From contig CAZFMJ010000015.1 in NCBI GenBank assembly GCA_964520045.1, positions 1 through 45,193 on the forward strand: a stretch of DNA of 45,193 nucleotides. Direction: 5' to 3'. Source of the stretch: CAZFMJ01 sp964520045. Its GTDB lineage: Bacteria > Elusimicrobiota > Elusimicrobia > Elusimicrobiales > CAZFMJ01. A model generated the notes under the pieces. That model made no database searches. It saw only the letters and a list, made by a program, of their open reading frames with translations, and was not told where the DNA came from. How positions within the stretch are numbered: the first letter of the stretch is position 1; each line of letters opens with the position of its first letter. This document shows positions 8,413 through 15,950 of the stretch, piece after piece. The position numbers and the translations under genes are program-made.

Positions 8413-8482
8413 GCCCAAACCATCCTTTAAGGCAGTGAGTTTGGACTGACCCATTCTCAAAGCCTTTCAAGGAAAGAATGGG
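8413..8482 (-). repeat. double-hairpin intergenic repeat, copy 2
   Basis: Inverted copy of the element at 497-565. The stems are GCCCAAAC (8413-8420) with GTTTGGAC (8439-8446), one mismatch, and CCCATTCT (8450-8457) with AGAATGGG (8475-8482), perfect. The spacing and the loop between the stems are conserved with copy 1. Read on the minus strand it ends about 12 bp before the GxxExxY fossil start. Confidence 0.75.
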
Positions 8483-8487
8483 TCTGT

Positions 8488-8592
8488 GTCCTTTACGTTT
8501 GCTTTGCGTCCTTTGCGTTTAATCTCCGGCTTTTTTCTGAAGGTTAAAACCAACCCCAACGTATCCTCTGCGTGCTCTGCGTCTCTGCGGTG
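8488..8592. repeat. degenerate TTTGCGTC/CTCTGCGT arrays
   Basis: Two clusters of 8-9 nt units. TTTACGTT, TTTGCGTC and TTTGCGTT lie at about 8498-8521; CTCTGCGTG, CTCTGCGT and CTCTGCGG lie at about 8566-8591, immediately beyond the sucD stop. With 8284-8332 and the double hairpin, they fill most of the 417-bp gap 8193-8609. No gene other than the GxxExxY fossil is visible there. Confidence 0.6.
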
Positions 8593-8609
8593 TGAAATTT
8601 CTTTGCTGT

Positions 8610-9509
8610 CTATTTTGTGCTTCCCATGAACATATTTTTGGCCGCGGTTTCGCCGATTTCGGAAAGATTTTCCACCACGGTTATTCCGGCTTTTTTCAGC
8701 GCTTCAACCTTGGAAGCATGTGTGCCCGAACCGCCTTCTATTATGGCGCCGGCATGCCCCATTCTTCTTCCAGGAGGAGCGGTCTTTCCGGCTATAAAGG
8801 CAAAAACCGGCTTGGACATTTTCTCTTTCACGAATTTTGCCGCTTCTTCTTCCGCAGACCCGCCTATTTCGCCTATCATCACAACCGCATTGGTCTCGGG
8901 ATCGGCCTCAAAGAGTTTGAGCATGTCCACAAAATTGGAACCCTGAATCGGGTCCCCGCCTATTCCCACGACCGTAGACTGCCCCAATCCCTTGCATGTC
9001 AGCTGCCATACGGCTTCATAAGTAAGTGTACCGGAACGGGAAACAACCCCCACCGAACCGGGCTTATGTATGTAGCCGGGCATTATGCCGGCCTTGCACT
9101 GTCCCGGCGTTATAACTCCGGGGCAATTGGGCCCTATAAGCCGGATTGGCCTGCCTTCATATTCAAGTTTCTGCAGGAATTTTTTTACCCGAGCCATATC
9201 CAGAACCGGAATGCCTTCCGTTATGCAGATTATCGTTTTTATTCCGGCGTCCGCGCCTTCACATATCGAATCGGCCGCAAAAGGCGGAGGAACGAATATC
9301 AATGAGACGTTTGCGCCGGTCTTTTCCACGGCATCCCGCACCGTATTAAACACCGGTATTCCCAAATGGGAAGTTCCGCCCTTGCCCGGCGTCATGCCCG
9401 CGACGATTTTTGTCCCGTATTCAAGGCACTGCTGGGAATGAAAAGTCGCCTGCCCTCCGGTAAACCCGTGAACCACGATTTTTGAATTTTTATCAAGTAA
9501 TATAGACAT
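8610..9509 (-). CDS. sucD: succinyl-CoA synthetase (ADP-forming) subunit alpha
   Basis: A 299-residue subunit that forms the phosphohistidine intermediate and binds CoA; with SucC it interconverts succinyl-CoA and succinate with substrate-level phosphorylation. Visible motifs are GFTGGQATFHSQQ (CoA-binding Rossmann region), LIGPNCPGVITPG, GVVSRSGTLTYEAV, GIGGDPIQG and the active-site GHAGAI with His252. Length matches the family (about 290). It lies downstream of sucC on the same strand, 163 bp apart, with repeat DNA in the gap. The last residues end next to a TCTGCG array. Confidence 0.95.
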   Translation of the reverse strand: MSILLDKNSKIVVHGFTGGQATFHSQQCLEYGTKIVAGMTPGKGGTSHLGIPVFNTVRDAVEKTGANVSLIFVPPPFAADSICEGADAGIKTIICITEGIPVLDMARVKKFLQKLEYEGRPIRLIGPNCPGVITPGQCKAGIMPGYIHKPGSVGVVSRSGTLTYEAVWQLTCKGLGQSTVVGIGGDPIQGSNFVDMLKLFEADPETNAVVMIGEIGGSAEEEAAKFVKEKMSKPVFAFIAGKTAPPGRRMGHAGAIIEGGSGTHASKVEALKKAGITVVENLSEIGETAAKNMFMGSTK

Positions 9510-9541
9510 AACTGTTTCCTTTTTTGAACGATTTATACGTA

Positions 9542-9669
9542 TTAAGCTATAAGCGATAAGTTGTAAGTAAAAATCTTAAGTATTTCCGCCTGTTTTATTT
9601 TTACCTGCTTTTTACCCGCAACTTTCCGGTCTTTGAGCGACTTCAGACTTCAGCCTTCAGTCTTCAGCC
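9542..9669. repeat. two 7-nt-period degenerate arrays between sucC and sucD
   Basis: TAAGCTA, TAAGCGA, TAAGTTG and TAAGTAA-type heptamers lie at about 9543-9572. Four heptamers ACTTCAG, ACTTCAG, CCTTCAG and TCTTCAG lie at 9640-9667. The array reaches to within a few bases of the sucC stop, so sucC and sucD are separated by repeat DNA although they encode subunits of one enzyme. Confidence 0.7.
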
Positions 9670-9672
9670 TAT

Positions 9673-10836
9673 TCAATTCTGCGCGGCTTTTACGGCTTTT
9701 TGCGCGGCATCCCAAAGGCTGTCCGCCTGCTCTATTTTTATCCCCGAATCCTTCAGAATAGCCTTGCCTTCCTTAACCCTTGTTCCCTCAAGCCTTACTA
9801 TCAGCGGGACTTTAAGCTTGATTTTTTGAGTGGCTTCCACAATGCCCGAAGCGATAACGTCGCATTTCATTATTCCGCCGAAAATATTCACAAGCACGGC
9901 CTTGACCTTGGAATCCCTCAATATTATCTGAAAGGCCTTTGTGACCTGCTCCGCGGTGGCGCCCCCGCCCACGTCGAGAAAATTAGCGGGACTGCCCCCC
10001 GCCAGCTTTACCGTATCCAGCGTGGCCATGGCAAGGCCAGCTCCGTTTACCATGCATCCTATGCTTCCGTCCAGTCCTATATAGGATATGCCCACCTTCT
10101 TGGCTTCCTTTTCTATGGGCGATGATTCATGGTCAGGTTTTTCCTGCAGGTCCTTGTGCCTGAAAAGCGCGTTGTCGTCCGTGACGATTTTGGCGTCCAA
10201 AGCGATAAGCTCGCCCTGTTTTGTGATTATGAGCGGATTTACCTCCACAAGACTCGCGTCGTAATCTATAAAAACCTTGGCAAGCCTCTGCGCAAACTTC
10301 ACAAAATCGCCCAGTTTGTCCGCGGGTATCCTCAGCTGAAATGCCAGCCGTCTCGCCTGAAAACCGGAAAGTCCGGTCGAAGGATCCACCGGTTCCTTAA
10401 TTATAAGCTGCGGTTTTTCTTTCGCAAGCTCCTCAATTGACATCCCGCCTTCCGCGGAAGCGATAACCGTAGGGCACGCCTCTTTTCTGTCCATCGCGAC
10501 GGAAATATATATTTCCCTTACTATATCCGAGGCCTTGTCGACAAGAACCTCATGCACGACAAGCGCCTGTCCGTGAGTCTGGTGCGTGACCAGCTTCATG
10601 CCGAGCATGGCTTTTGCGGCGGTCCTTGCCTCGGCTGGTGTGTTTACTATCTTTATCCCGCCGGCTTTGCCCCTGCCGCCGGCGAGCACCTGCGCTTTAA
10701 GCGCCCACGGACCTTTGCCCGCTTTTTTTAAGGCGCCGGCGAGTTGAGGGGCGGTCTTTATGACCCCTCCGCTCGGCGGCACGGATATGCCGTATGACCT
10801 GAAAATATTTTTTGCCTCATATTCAAGCAGTTTCAT
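9673..10836 (-). CDS. sucC: succinyl-CoA synthetase (ADP-forming) subunit beta
   Basis: A 387-residue ATP-grasp subunit (family length about 388) carrying the nucleotide and succinate sites. The N-terminal LLEYEAKNIFRSYGI, WALKAQVLAGGRGKAGGIK and MDRKEACPTVIASAEGGM belong to the ATP-grasp half. LVEVNPLI and NGAGLAMATLD, followed by GGSPANFLDVGGGA and VNIFGGIMKCD, belong to the C-terminal flavodoxin-like domain that pairs with SucD. The ATG at 10836 follows an AAGGAG-type site. The upstream lipoprotein gene ends 14 bp before it, so they may share a transcript. Confidence 0.95.
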   Translation of the reverse strand: MKLLEYEAKNIFRSYGISVPPSGGVIKTAPQLAGALKKAGKGPWALKAQVLAGGRGKAGGIKIVNTPAEARTAAKAMLGMKLVTHQTHGQALVVHEVLVDKASDIVREIYISVAMDRKEACPTVIASAEGGMSIEELAKEKPQLIIKEPVDPSTGLSGFQARRLAFQLRIPADKLGDFVKFAQRLAKVFIDYDASLVEVNPLIITKQGELIALDAKIVTDDNALFRHKDLQEKPDHESSPIEKEAKKVGISYIGLDGSIGCMVNGAGLAMATLDTVKLAGGSPANFLDVGGGATAEQVTKAFQIILRDSKVKAVLVNIFGGIMKCDVIASGIVEATQKIKLKVPLIVRLEGTRVKEGKAILKDSGIKIEQADSLWDAAQKAVKAAQN

Positions 10837-10850
10837 TTATTTTTTCTCCT

Positions 10851-11363
10851 TTATTTAATCTCCTCAAGTAAAATCCGCTTTCCGTCCTTTTCAAAAATCC
10901 GCATGCAATACGGCTGAGTAAGGGCCTGCGCCGCAAAAGATCCGCTTCCCGGAGATTTTATTACATACCGCACTACCTTTTTATCTCCCCTTATTTCAGG
11001 CTCGGAAAACTCCACCGAAAATCCGCCGGTATTTTTTCTACCGGCAAAAACCGCCGCGGCTTCATATCTGAAAAAATCAACAGCCGGAGCGTTTTCGCCC
11101 ACAGCTTTCTTCCAAAGCGTTTCCCATGCGGACACATTGTTTATTATTAACGCCTCCTGCGTATCCTTATTGCTGTAAGAGCCTTCCCATTTCATAATAT
11201 TTTCCTCTGCCTTATCGCTATCTCCGCTGTTTAAGCCGGCGGATGACTCCGCGGAATTTAATTTACTTTTTTCAAAGGGACAAAACCTGCCGCAGCCCGC
11301 GCACGCGAATAAAACGCAGACAGCGGACGCCGCATATATTTTTTTATAAATCATAAAACTCAA
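10851..11363 (-). CDS. lipoprotein with PrcB-like C-terminal domain
   Basis: A 170-residue protein with a lipoprotein signal (LFACAGC lipobox, Cys24 as the lipidated residue), then a low-complexity serine-rich linker, then a compact domain containing AAAVFAGRKNTGGFSVEF and a final strand LLEEIK. The TGGF pattern with a preceding hydrophobic strand is typical of the PrcB C-terminal domain, named from a spirochaete protease complex; its function outside that setting is unknown. The start may be the ATG at 11363 or the one three codons later. Confidence 0.7.
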   Translation of the reverse strand: MSFMIYKKIYAASAVCVLFACAGCGRFCPFEKSKLNSAESSAGLNSGDSDKAEENIMKWEGSYSNKDTQEALIINNVSAWETLWKKAVGENAPAVDFFRYEAAAVFAGRKNTGGFSVEFSEPEIRGDKKVVRYVIKSPGSGSFAAQALTQPYCMRIFEKDGKRILLEEIK

Positions 11364-11411
11364 CCAACCCCTTCCGGATTTACCGCGGAAAAATCTTTAT
11401 AAAATTAGGTC

Positions 11412-11439
11412 TTGACAAAAACAAACTATCTGCTATACT
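11412..11439 (+). promoter_or_regulatory. strong sigma70-type promoter pointing into a gene-free gap
   Basis: TTGACA at 11412-11417 and TATACT at 11434-11439 with a 16-bp spacer. It points along the plus strand although both neighbouring genes are on the minus strand, and the next plus-strand gene is about 11.6 kb away. It therefore most likely drives a local RNA. Confidence 0.6.
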
Positions 11440-11445
11440 AATTCC

Positions 11446-11645
11446 ATAGGCACGTGAACACCTACTAAAACAGGCTTGTGAGCGTGCCTTCCTCTTTGTA
11501 CACCACAACCACCAGCAAGACAGCTGGACTGCCAGGCCGCTAGACGACTATTTAAAAGACAAAATAAAAAGAGCGGGCGCAGGGAACTGCGAAAGCAAGA
11601 AATCCGATAATCAACATTAGAACGTCGCCGTAGTTATATTTTTTC
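11446..11645 (+). ncRNA. candidate structured small RNA of unknown family
   Basis: Downstream of the promoter the plus strand can fold into several stems: AGGCACG with CGTGCCT (about 11448-11489) enclosing an inner ACACCT/AGG-TGT helix; CCAGC with GCTGG (11512-11527); CCGCT with AGCGG (about 11537-11576); and CGCAG with CTGCG closed by a GGAA tetraloop (about 11579-11592). The region ends in a T-rich stretch (11638-11645). It does not resemble tmRNA, RNase P RNA, SRP RNA or a standard riboswitch as far as I can recognise. The middle is built partly from an 8-nt repeat array (11513-11544). The 3' end is not certain. Confidence 0.4.
11513..11544. repeat. 8-nt-period array, left arm of an inverted pair
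   Basis: Four consecutive octamers CAGCAAGA, CAGCTGGA, CTGCCAGG and CCGCTAGA with exact period 8. The array at 11663-11702, read on the other strand, is made of the same kind of octamers, so the two arrays form an inverted pair about 120 bp apart. Confidence 0.7.
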
Positions 11646-11662
11646 TTCCCCGTTCCCCGTTC

Positions 11663-11702
11663 TTTAGCTGTCAAGCAGTCCAGCGGTCTAGCGGTCTAGC
11701 TG
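11663..11702. repeat. 8-nt-period array, right arm, overlapping the transporter stop
   Basis: Five octamers TTTAGCTG, TCAAGCAG, TCCAGCGG, TCTAGCGG and TCTAGCTG with exact period 8. The stop codon (11690-11688) and the last four residues (QLDR) of the OPA-family transporter are encoded within this array, showing that the repeat reaches into coding sequence. Confidence 0.75.
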
Positions 11703-13007
11703 TTTCCCTTCCGCTGCCGTCTTTCTCAGCGGGGTTTCATTCCACAGCCTCGTCATCAGAAAGGCTCCCGCCAGAGAAAAAGGCATAAGCATCCATGTCC
11801 ACGAAGACCAGCCGAACTTATCAAGAAGATGGCCAAGAAGAAAACCGGTCAGACCCGAAGCCAGATACTGAACGCCGTCAAGCATTCCCGTAACGGTAGA
11901 GGCGGCTTTTCTGCCTCCGAAATCCATAGAAGCGGTGCCCGAAAGCATGCCGTGCACGCCGAATATCCACATGCAGGTAAAACCTATCATAAAGGAAGCC
12001 ACGGCGGGCGATTTTGTGTAGCCCAGAATAAAAAGGGATATTATCTGCCCGATGTAAAATATGAAAGCCACGGGGGGACGGCGCGACCCGAATACATTGT
12101 CGGACAGATATCCGCATAAAATTCCGCCGCAGATTCCGCCGACCGTCACGCCGATGGTAGCCACGGAAAAAAGCGCCGAGCCATGGCTTATATTGTGGAC
12201 CTCTTTGAGAAAAGGCACGAACCAAAGCATCAAGCCCTGCCTCACAAAACCAGTGCAAAACTCTGAAACCGCAAGCGTCATTATTACAGGATTTTTGAAA
12301 ATCTTCTGCACCATATGATTCCAGTCAATAGGCTTGTCTTTGTTTTCATCATAGGAGGTGGCGTCTCCGGTGTCGAAATTTTCAAAACCCGCCTCCGCGG
12401 GAGTATCTTTCACAAAGAATAAATCCACTACGAACATTATCAATATACAGGCGGAAGGTATCAAAAAAACGTAGTACCACGGCAGATACGCCAGTATCCA
12501 TCCGCCCACTGTCATGGCCAGGAAATAGCCGCTGGATATCATTATCCCGAAAATTCCGCCGAAAACCCCTCTTTCCTTTACATGGAACCATGGAGCGTTG
12601 ACTTTTACCACCGAAAGCGCGCCGAAAGACTGGAAATACTGGTTCACGGCGTAAAGAAGCGACATTCCCACCACAAGCTTTGTCTGCCATCCGCTGAGAA
12701 AAAGCAAGCCGATAATAAGGTTAAGAACCGAAGCTCCTACCGCTCCTATTAAGATCGCCTTTTTTCCGCCTATCCTGTCCGCAAGAGGGCCGTTGAACAT
12801 CACCGACAAGGCGTATGTCCAAAACCCGGCGGTGGCGATAGTTCCGAACTCGGCCTTGGAAAGGCTGAACATATCCATCATATCCTTGCTTGCCACATTG
12901 AGGTTGTACCTGCCCATATAAAACGTGGCGTAAGTCAGTCCCAGCGGAAACCAGTTAAGAAACCGCCGTTTTTTATATTCAGCGGAATGATTCATCGGAT
13001 TAGACAT
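11688..13007 (-). CDS. OPA-family organophosphate:phosphate antiporter-like MFS protein
   Basis: A 439-residue MFS protein with about 12 membrane segments. The N-terminal FYMGRYNLNVASKDMM, the loop NGPLADRIGGKKAILIG and the region QYFQSFGALSVVKVNAPWFHVKERG resemble the GlpT/UhpT/PgtP branch, which exchanges sugar phosphates or glycerol-3-phosphate for phosphate. The exact substrate cannot be assigned. The ATG at 13007 has a GGGAGGAG site upstream and overlaps the end of the glycosyltransferase gene by 8 bp. The C-terminal tail is formed by repeat DNA. Confidence 0.85.
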   Translation of the reverse strand: MSNPMNHSAEYKKRRFLNWFPLGLTYATFYMGRYNLNVASKDMMDMFSLSKAEFGTIATAGFWTYALSVMFNGPLADRIGGKKAILIGAVGASVLNLIIGLLFLSGWQTKLVVGMSLLYAVNQYFQSFGALSVVKVNAPWFHVKERGVFGGIFGIMISSGYFLAMTVGGWILAYLPWYYVFLIPSACILIMFVVDLFFVKDTPAEAGFENFDTGDATSYDENKDKPIDWNHMVQKIFKNPVIMTLAVSEFCTGFVRQGLMLWFVPFLKEVHNISHGSALFSVATIGVTVGGICGGILCGYLSDNVFGSRRPPVAFIFYIGQIISLFILGYTKSPAVASFMIGFTCMWIFGVHGMLSGTASMDFGGRKAASTVTGMLDGVQYLASGLTGFLLGHLLDKFGWSSWTWMLMPFSLAGAFLMTRLWNETPLRKTAAEGKQLDR

Positions 13008-14274
13008 GAGTTTTTTCTCCTCCCGGCGGTTGATTTTTAAAAATAAGTCTTTCCGCGGCTGCTGCGGCAAAAATTATCATGATCATCATTACGGGAAGCC
13101 TGAATCTCACGACCACATAAACCAGATAATACGCAAGCGGCCATAAAAGCAGCGCCAGATATGCGGGGATAAACTCCCGCCACCTTCTTCTGGTAATAAA
13201 TATCCCGAATAATGCAAAAGGAATTATAATGCCGTCCGATAAAAGACTGGCCCAAAAAACCTTAGCGTAATCCACGTTATACGACCTTTTATACGGAACC
13301 GGACGCCAGTATTTAATGATTCTGTAGAGGACGTCCTTAAAATATTTACCCGGATCGAGCAGAATCAGCTTCCGGCTGGCTTCCATATACATGTCATATG
13401 CTTCCAGATGCCTGCTCTCCAATATTAAATGTTCAGCCGCGACAGAAACAGGATCTTCGGCGTAGATCTTAAGCTCGTCCGGAGTAGCGAACTTGTCCGG
13501 CGGGACGATCAGCGGCTGATATAAATTTATCCCGCCGTGAAGATTTGTAAGCAGCAGCCTGCCGAATACGGAATAGTTCCTGATCACCCATGGAGAATAA
13601 GCCGTCAAAAACATTATCAGATATAGACAGACCGGGAACGCCGTCCTGCGCAGCGGCCGAAAACCGTATTTAAGAAAAAGCCCGAAGGGCGCGGCGGCCG
13701 CGAAAAACATACAGCTTGGATTTGTAAGCGCCAGCAAAGCGGCAAGGATCCCGGAAACCGCGGCGCAGGAAGACTTTAATTCTCTGTATAGTCCCGTCAG
13801 AAAGAACATCAGCAGCGTAAAAACACATATCATAAATGTTTCCCGACATGAATAGCCGCAATAATAAATCGCGAAAGGATACGCCGTTGCGGCCAATAGC
13901 GACAACATCGCCGTCCGGAGAGAAAAGAGCCTGCGCGCTATGAGGAAGATCAAAACGTTTGTGACAACGCTTAAGAACGCGTTAAACACAAGCAAAACAA
14001 ACCTGCTTTTGCCGAACATCGCATAAACAAAAGCGATCCAGAGCGGATATCCCGGAGACTGCGACAAAGAAGGTATTCCCGGCAGGTTGGCATATTCCCC
14101 CCTGTCCAGCAGAGAAAGCGCAAGGACCTCATAATCATCCGCGAAATACCAGCCGGGAGAGGCGTACGCATGCGCCGCAAAAGCGATCCTGACCGCCAAA
14201 CCAGCTAATAACAGGAAGATAACAATATATGCGGATTTTGTGTCCGGCATCAGATATTGAAATATTTTTTTCAT
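13000..14274 (-). CDS. GT39/ArnT-like membrane glycosyltransferase
   Basis: A 424-residue polytopic protein with about 10 hydrophobic segments. The first luminal loop carries an acidic pair in WYFADDYEVLALSLL and then SLSQSPGYPLWIAFVYAMFG, which is the pattern of the dolichyl-phosphate-mannose-type glycosyltransferases (PMT/ArnT/GT83-like). These use polyprenyl-phosphate sugars to modify lipid A or proteins. The upstream methyltransferase-GT2 gene, whose GT2 half resembles polyprenyl-phosphate sugar synthases, may supply the donor (inference). It overlaps the downstream transporter gene by 8 bp. Confidence 0.75.
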   Translation of the reverse strand: MKKIFQYLMPDTKSAYIVIFLLLAGLAVRIAFAAHAYASPGWYFADDYEVLALSLLDRGEYANLPGIPSLSQSPGYPLWIAFVYAMFGKSRFVLLVFNAFLSVVTNVLIFLIARRLFSLRTAMLSLLAATAYPFAIYYCGYSCRETFMICVFTLLMFFLTGLYRELKSSCAAVSGILAALLALTNPSCMFFAAAAPFGLFLKYGFRPLRRTAFPVCLYLIMFLTAYSPWVIRNYSVFGRLLLTNLHGGINLYQPLIVPPDKFATPDELKIYAEDPVSVAAEHLILESRHLEAYDMYMEASRKLILLDPGKYFKDVLYRIIKYWRPVPYKRSYNVDYAKVFWASLLSDGIIIPFALFGIFITRRRWREFIPAYLALLLWPLAYYLVYVVVRFRLPVMMIMIIFAAAAAERLIFKNQPPGGEKTHV

Positions 14275-14400
14275 CAGCTTTACCCTAAATTTATGCCTCC
14301 GTTTTTGTCAATCCTCCGCCGGGCATAAGCCCCTATTAAACGGCGCGAAAGACCGTTAACCATATCCCGAATTCCCGATTTCGCTGAAAAACCGGCATCG

Positions 14401-15945
14401 TTATGAAAATTTCAATTTCCTGAAAGCGACAAAGCACATCTTCAGCAGTAGCCAGCCATGCACAAATCTGGATATTTTCGTCTCCCCGTATGACCGGTTT
14501 CTGTATCTAATCGGTATTTCTACCGTTTTCAATAAAAGGCGCGCAGCCCCGAACAGCAGATCAAAATCCCCGAAGGGGTCAAACTCGCCGAAATAACCGC
14601 GCTGCGCCTGTATTCTCCGATAGTTCTCCTTAGAAATAGCTTTTGTGCCGCAAAGCGTATCCCTTATCGGCTGGCCCAAAAGCCATGTAAAAACCCTGCC
14701 GAAAAAATGATTGGCGATATTGTTCAAATACCGCATTGCCTGGGTTTCCATGGGATAATTAAGCCTGGAGCCGTTTATGAACTCGCCGTATCCCTCGGCA
14801 AGCGCAAGATAGAATTTAGGAAGATCTTCCGGCGCCACAGACAGGTCGCCGTCAAGTATGATGAAAATATCCCCGTCCGCGGCGGCGAAGCCTTTGCGCA
14901 TGGCATCCGCCTTTCCGAATTTGCCGCCCTGATGAACCAGCTTTATTTGAAACCCGCCGGCCGCCGAACTGATTATTTTTTCTATCTGCTCAAGCGTCCC
15001 GTCGGAGGAGCCGCCGTCAACGAAAACCAGCTCCGTAATTTTCCCCATTCTTGGTATTCTTGCGGCTAACGGCGCGATATTGCCGGACTCGTTGAGAACG
15101 GGAATTATAACCGAAACCATGTGCGTTAAATCGGTCCGGATGCATGTGCTTTTTTCGGGTCTGGCGATTATATACTGCATTAGGCAAAAATATTTAAAAA
15201 CGCTTATTTTTGCCAAATATTTATTAATAAATCCGGAAAGAACCGGCACATAAAAGGGTATAAGAATATCCTGTCCGGTGATTATAATTTCAAAACCGCT
15301 GAGTTTAACCAGATTTTTAACATCTTGTATCATCAGCCAGTTCTGAAGAGGCTGTTTTGCTTTGAGCCCTAATACTTCAGCGGCCCTGAGAACCGGCTCC
15401 CAAAGATAATTATAATTTGTGATAATAACGCGGCTTTCCTCATGGCATAGCTTCCTTAGATTGCGCAGTGCCCGCCAAACATCCACACACGAGCTAAGAG
15501 TGTCGCTGCATACGACATAATCAAATTTTTCTTTTATTTCAAGTTCTTCAATATCCGCTTTTATAAAAGCTATTTCCGGATATTTTTCGGAAGCTGTTTT
15601 CACGGCGTTTGAAGAAAAATCTATGCCCACCGACCGCTTGCATTTTAACGCGGAGAGCAGCCCTCCGGTAGAACATCCCGCCTCCGCGGCCGAAGATTCC
15701 GCCGGAAGCGGAATCAATTTTTTAAAAAGGCGGAGCACCTCTTCATGATAGTAACGGTTCCGTTTTCTCCAAAAATCTCTTTTACCCGCCGCGGATTCAA
15801 AATATTCGCGCTGCCTGCCGCGAAGCTCCTGCGAATATTCGTCGGAAAGAAATATCTTTTCCAAATTTTTTGTTTCGGGGGATTGTCCGGCAGATACCCG
15901 TTTTGGATTGGACTCTCGGCAGGAAAACTCTTCGTTGCTGATCAT
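14401..15945 (-). CDS. bifunctional class I methyltransferase and GT2 glycosyltransferase
   Basis: A 514-residue two-domain protein. The N-terminal domain has SAM-binding motif I AEAGCSTGGLLSAL, then VGIDFSSNAV, FIKADIEEL and FDYVVCSDTLSS. From about residue 280 a GT2 domain begins (VSVIIPVLNESGNI), with LVFVDGGSSDGT, FGKADAMRKGF, the DGDLSV metal motif and NGSRLNYP. The GT2 half resembles DPM1/polyprenyl-phosphate glycosyltransferases. Fusions of this type are known, but the acceptors are not. The ATG at 15945 starts 5 bp after the TPR gene stop; an upstream start at 16035 would overlap that gene. Confidence 0.8.
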   Translation of the reverse strand: MISNEEFSCRESNPKRVSAGQSPETKNLEKIFLSDEYSQELRGRQREYFESAAGKRDFWRKRNRYYHEEVLRLFKKLIPLPAESSAAEAGCSTGGLLSALKCKRSVGIDFSSNAVKTASEKYPEIAFIKADIEELEIKEKFDYVVCSDTLSSCVDVWRALRNLRKLCHEESRVIITNYNYLWEPVLRAAEVLGLKAKQPLQNWLMIQDVKNLVKLSGFEIIITGQDILIPFYVPVLSGFINKYLAKISVFKYFCLMQYIIARPEKSTCIRTDLTHMVSVIIPVLNESGNIAPLAARIPRMGKITELVFVDGGSSDGTLEQIEKIISSAAGGFQIKLVHQGGKFGKADAMRKGFAAADGDIFIILDGDLSVAPEDLPKFYLALAEGYGEFINGSRLNYPMETQAMRYLNNIANHFFGRVFTWLLGQPIRDTLCGTKAISKENYRRIQAQRGYFGEFDPFGDFDLLFGAARLLLKTVEIPIRYRNRSYGETKISRFVHGWLLLKMCFVAFRKLKFS

Positions 15946-15950
15946 ATTAA

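Noticed and set aside
8245..8460. 71-codon minus-strand frame as a real gene
   Set aside because: Only 20 codons resemble a family (GxxExxY); the rest is hairpin and repeat DNA, so it is listed as a fossil.
8284..8592. CRISPR array
   Set aside because: Units are 8-9 nt and degenerate, with no 20-40 nt repeats or regular spacers, and no cas genes are present.
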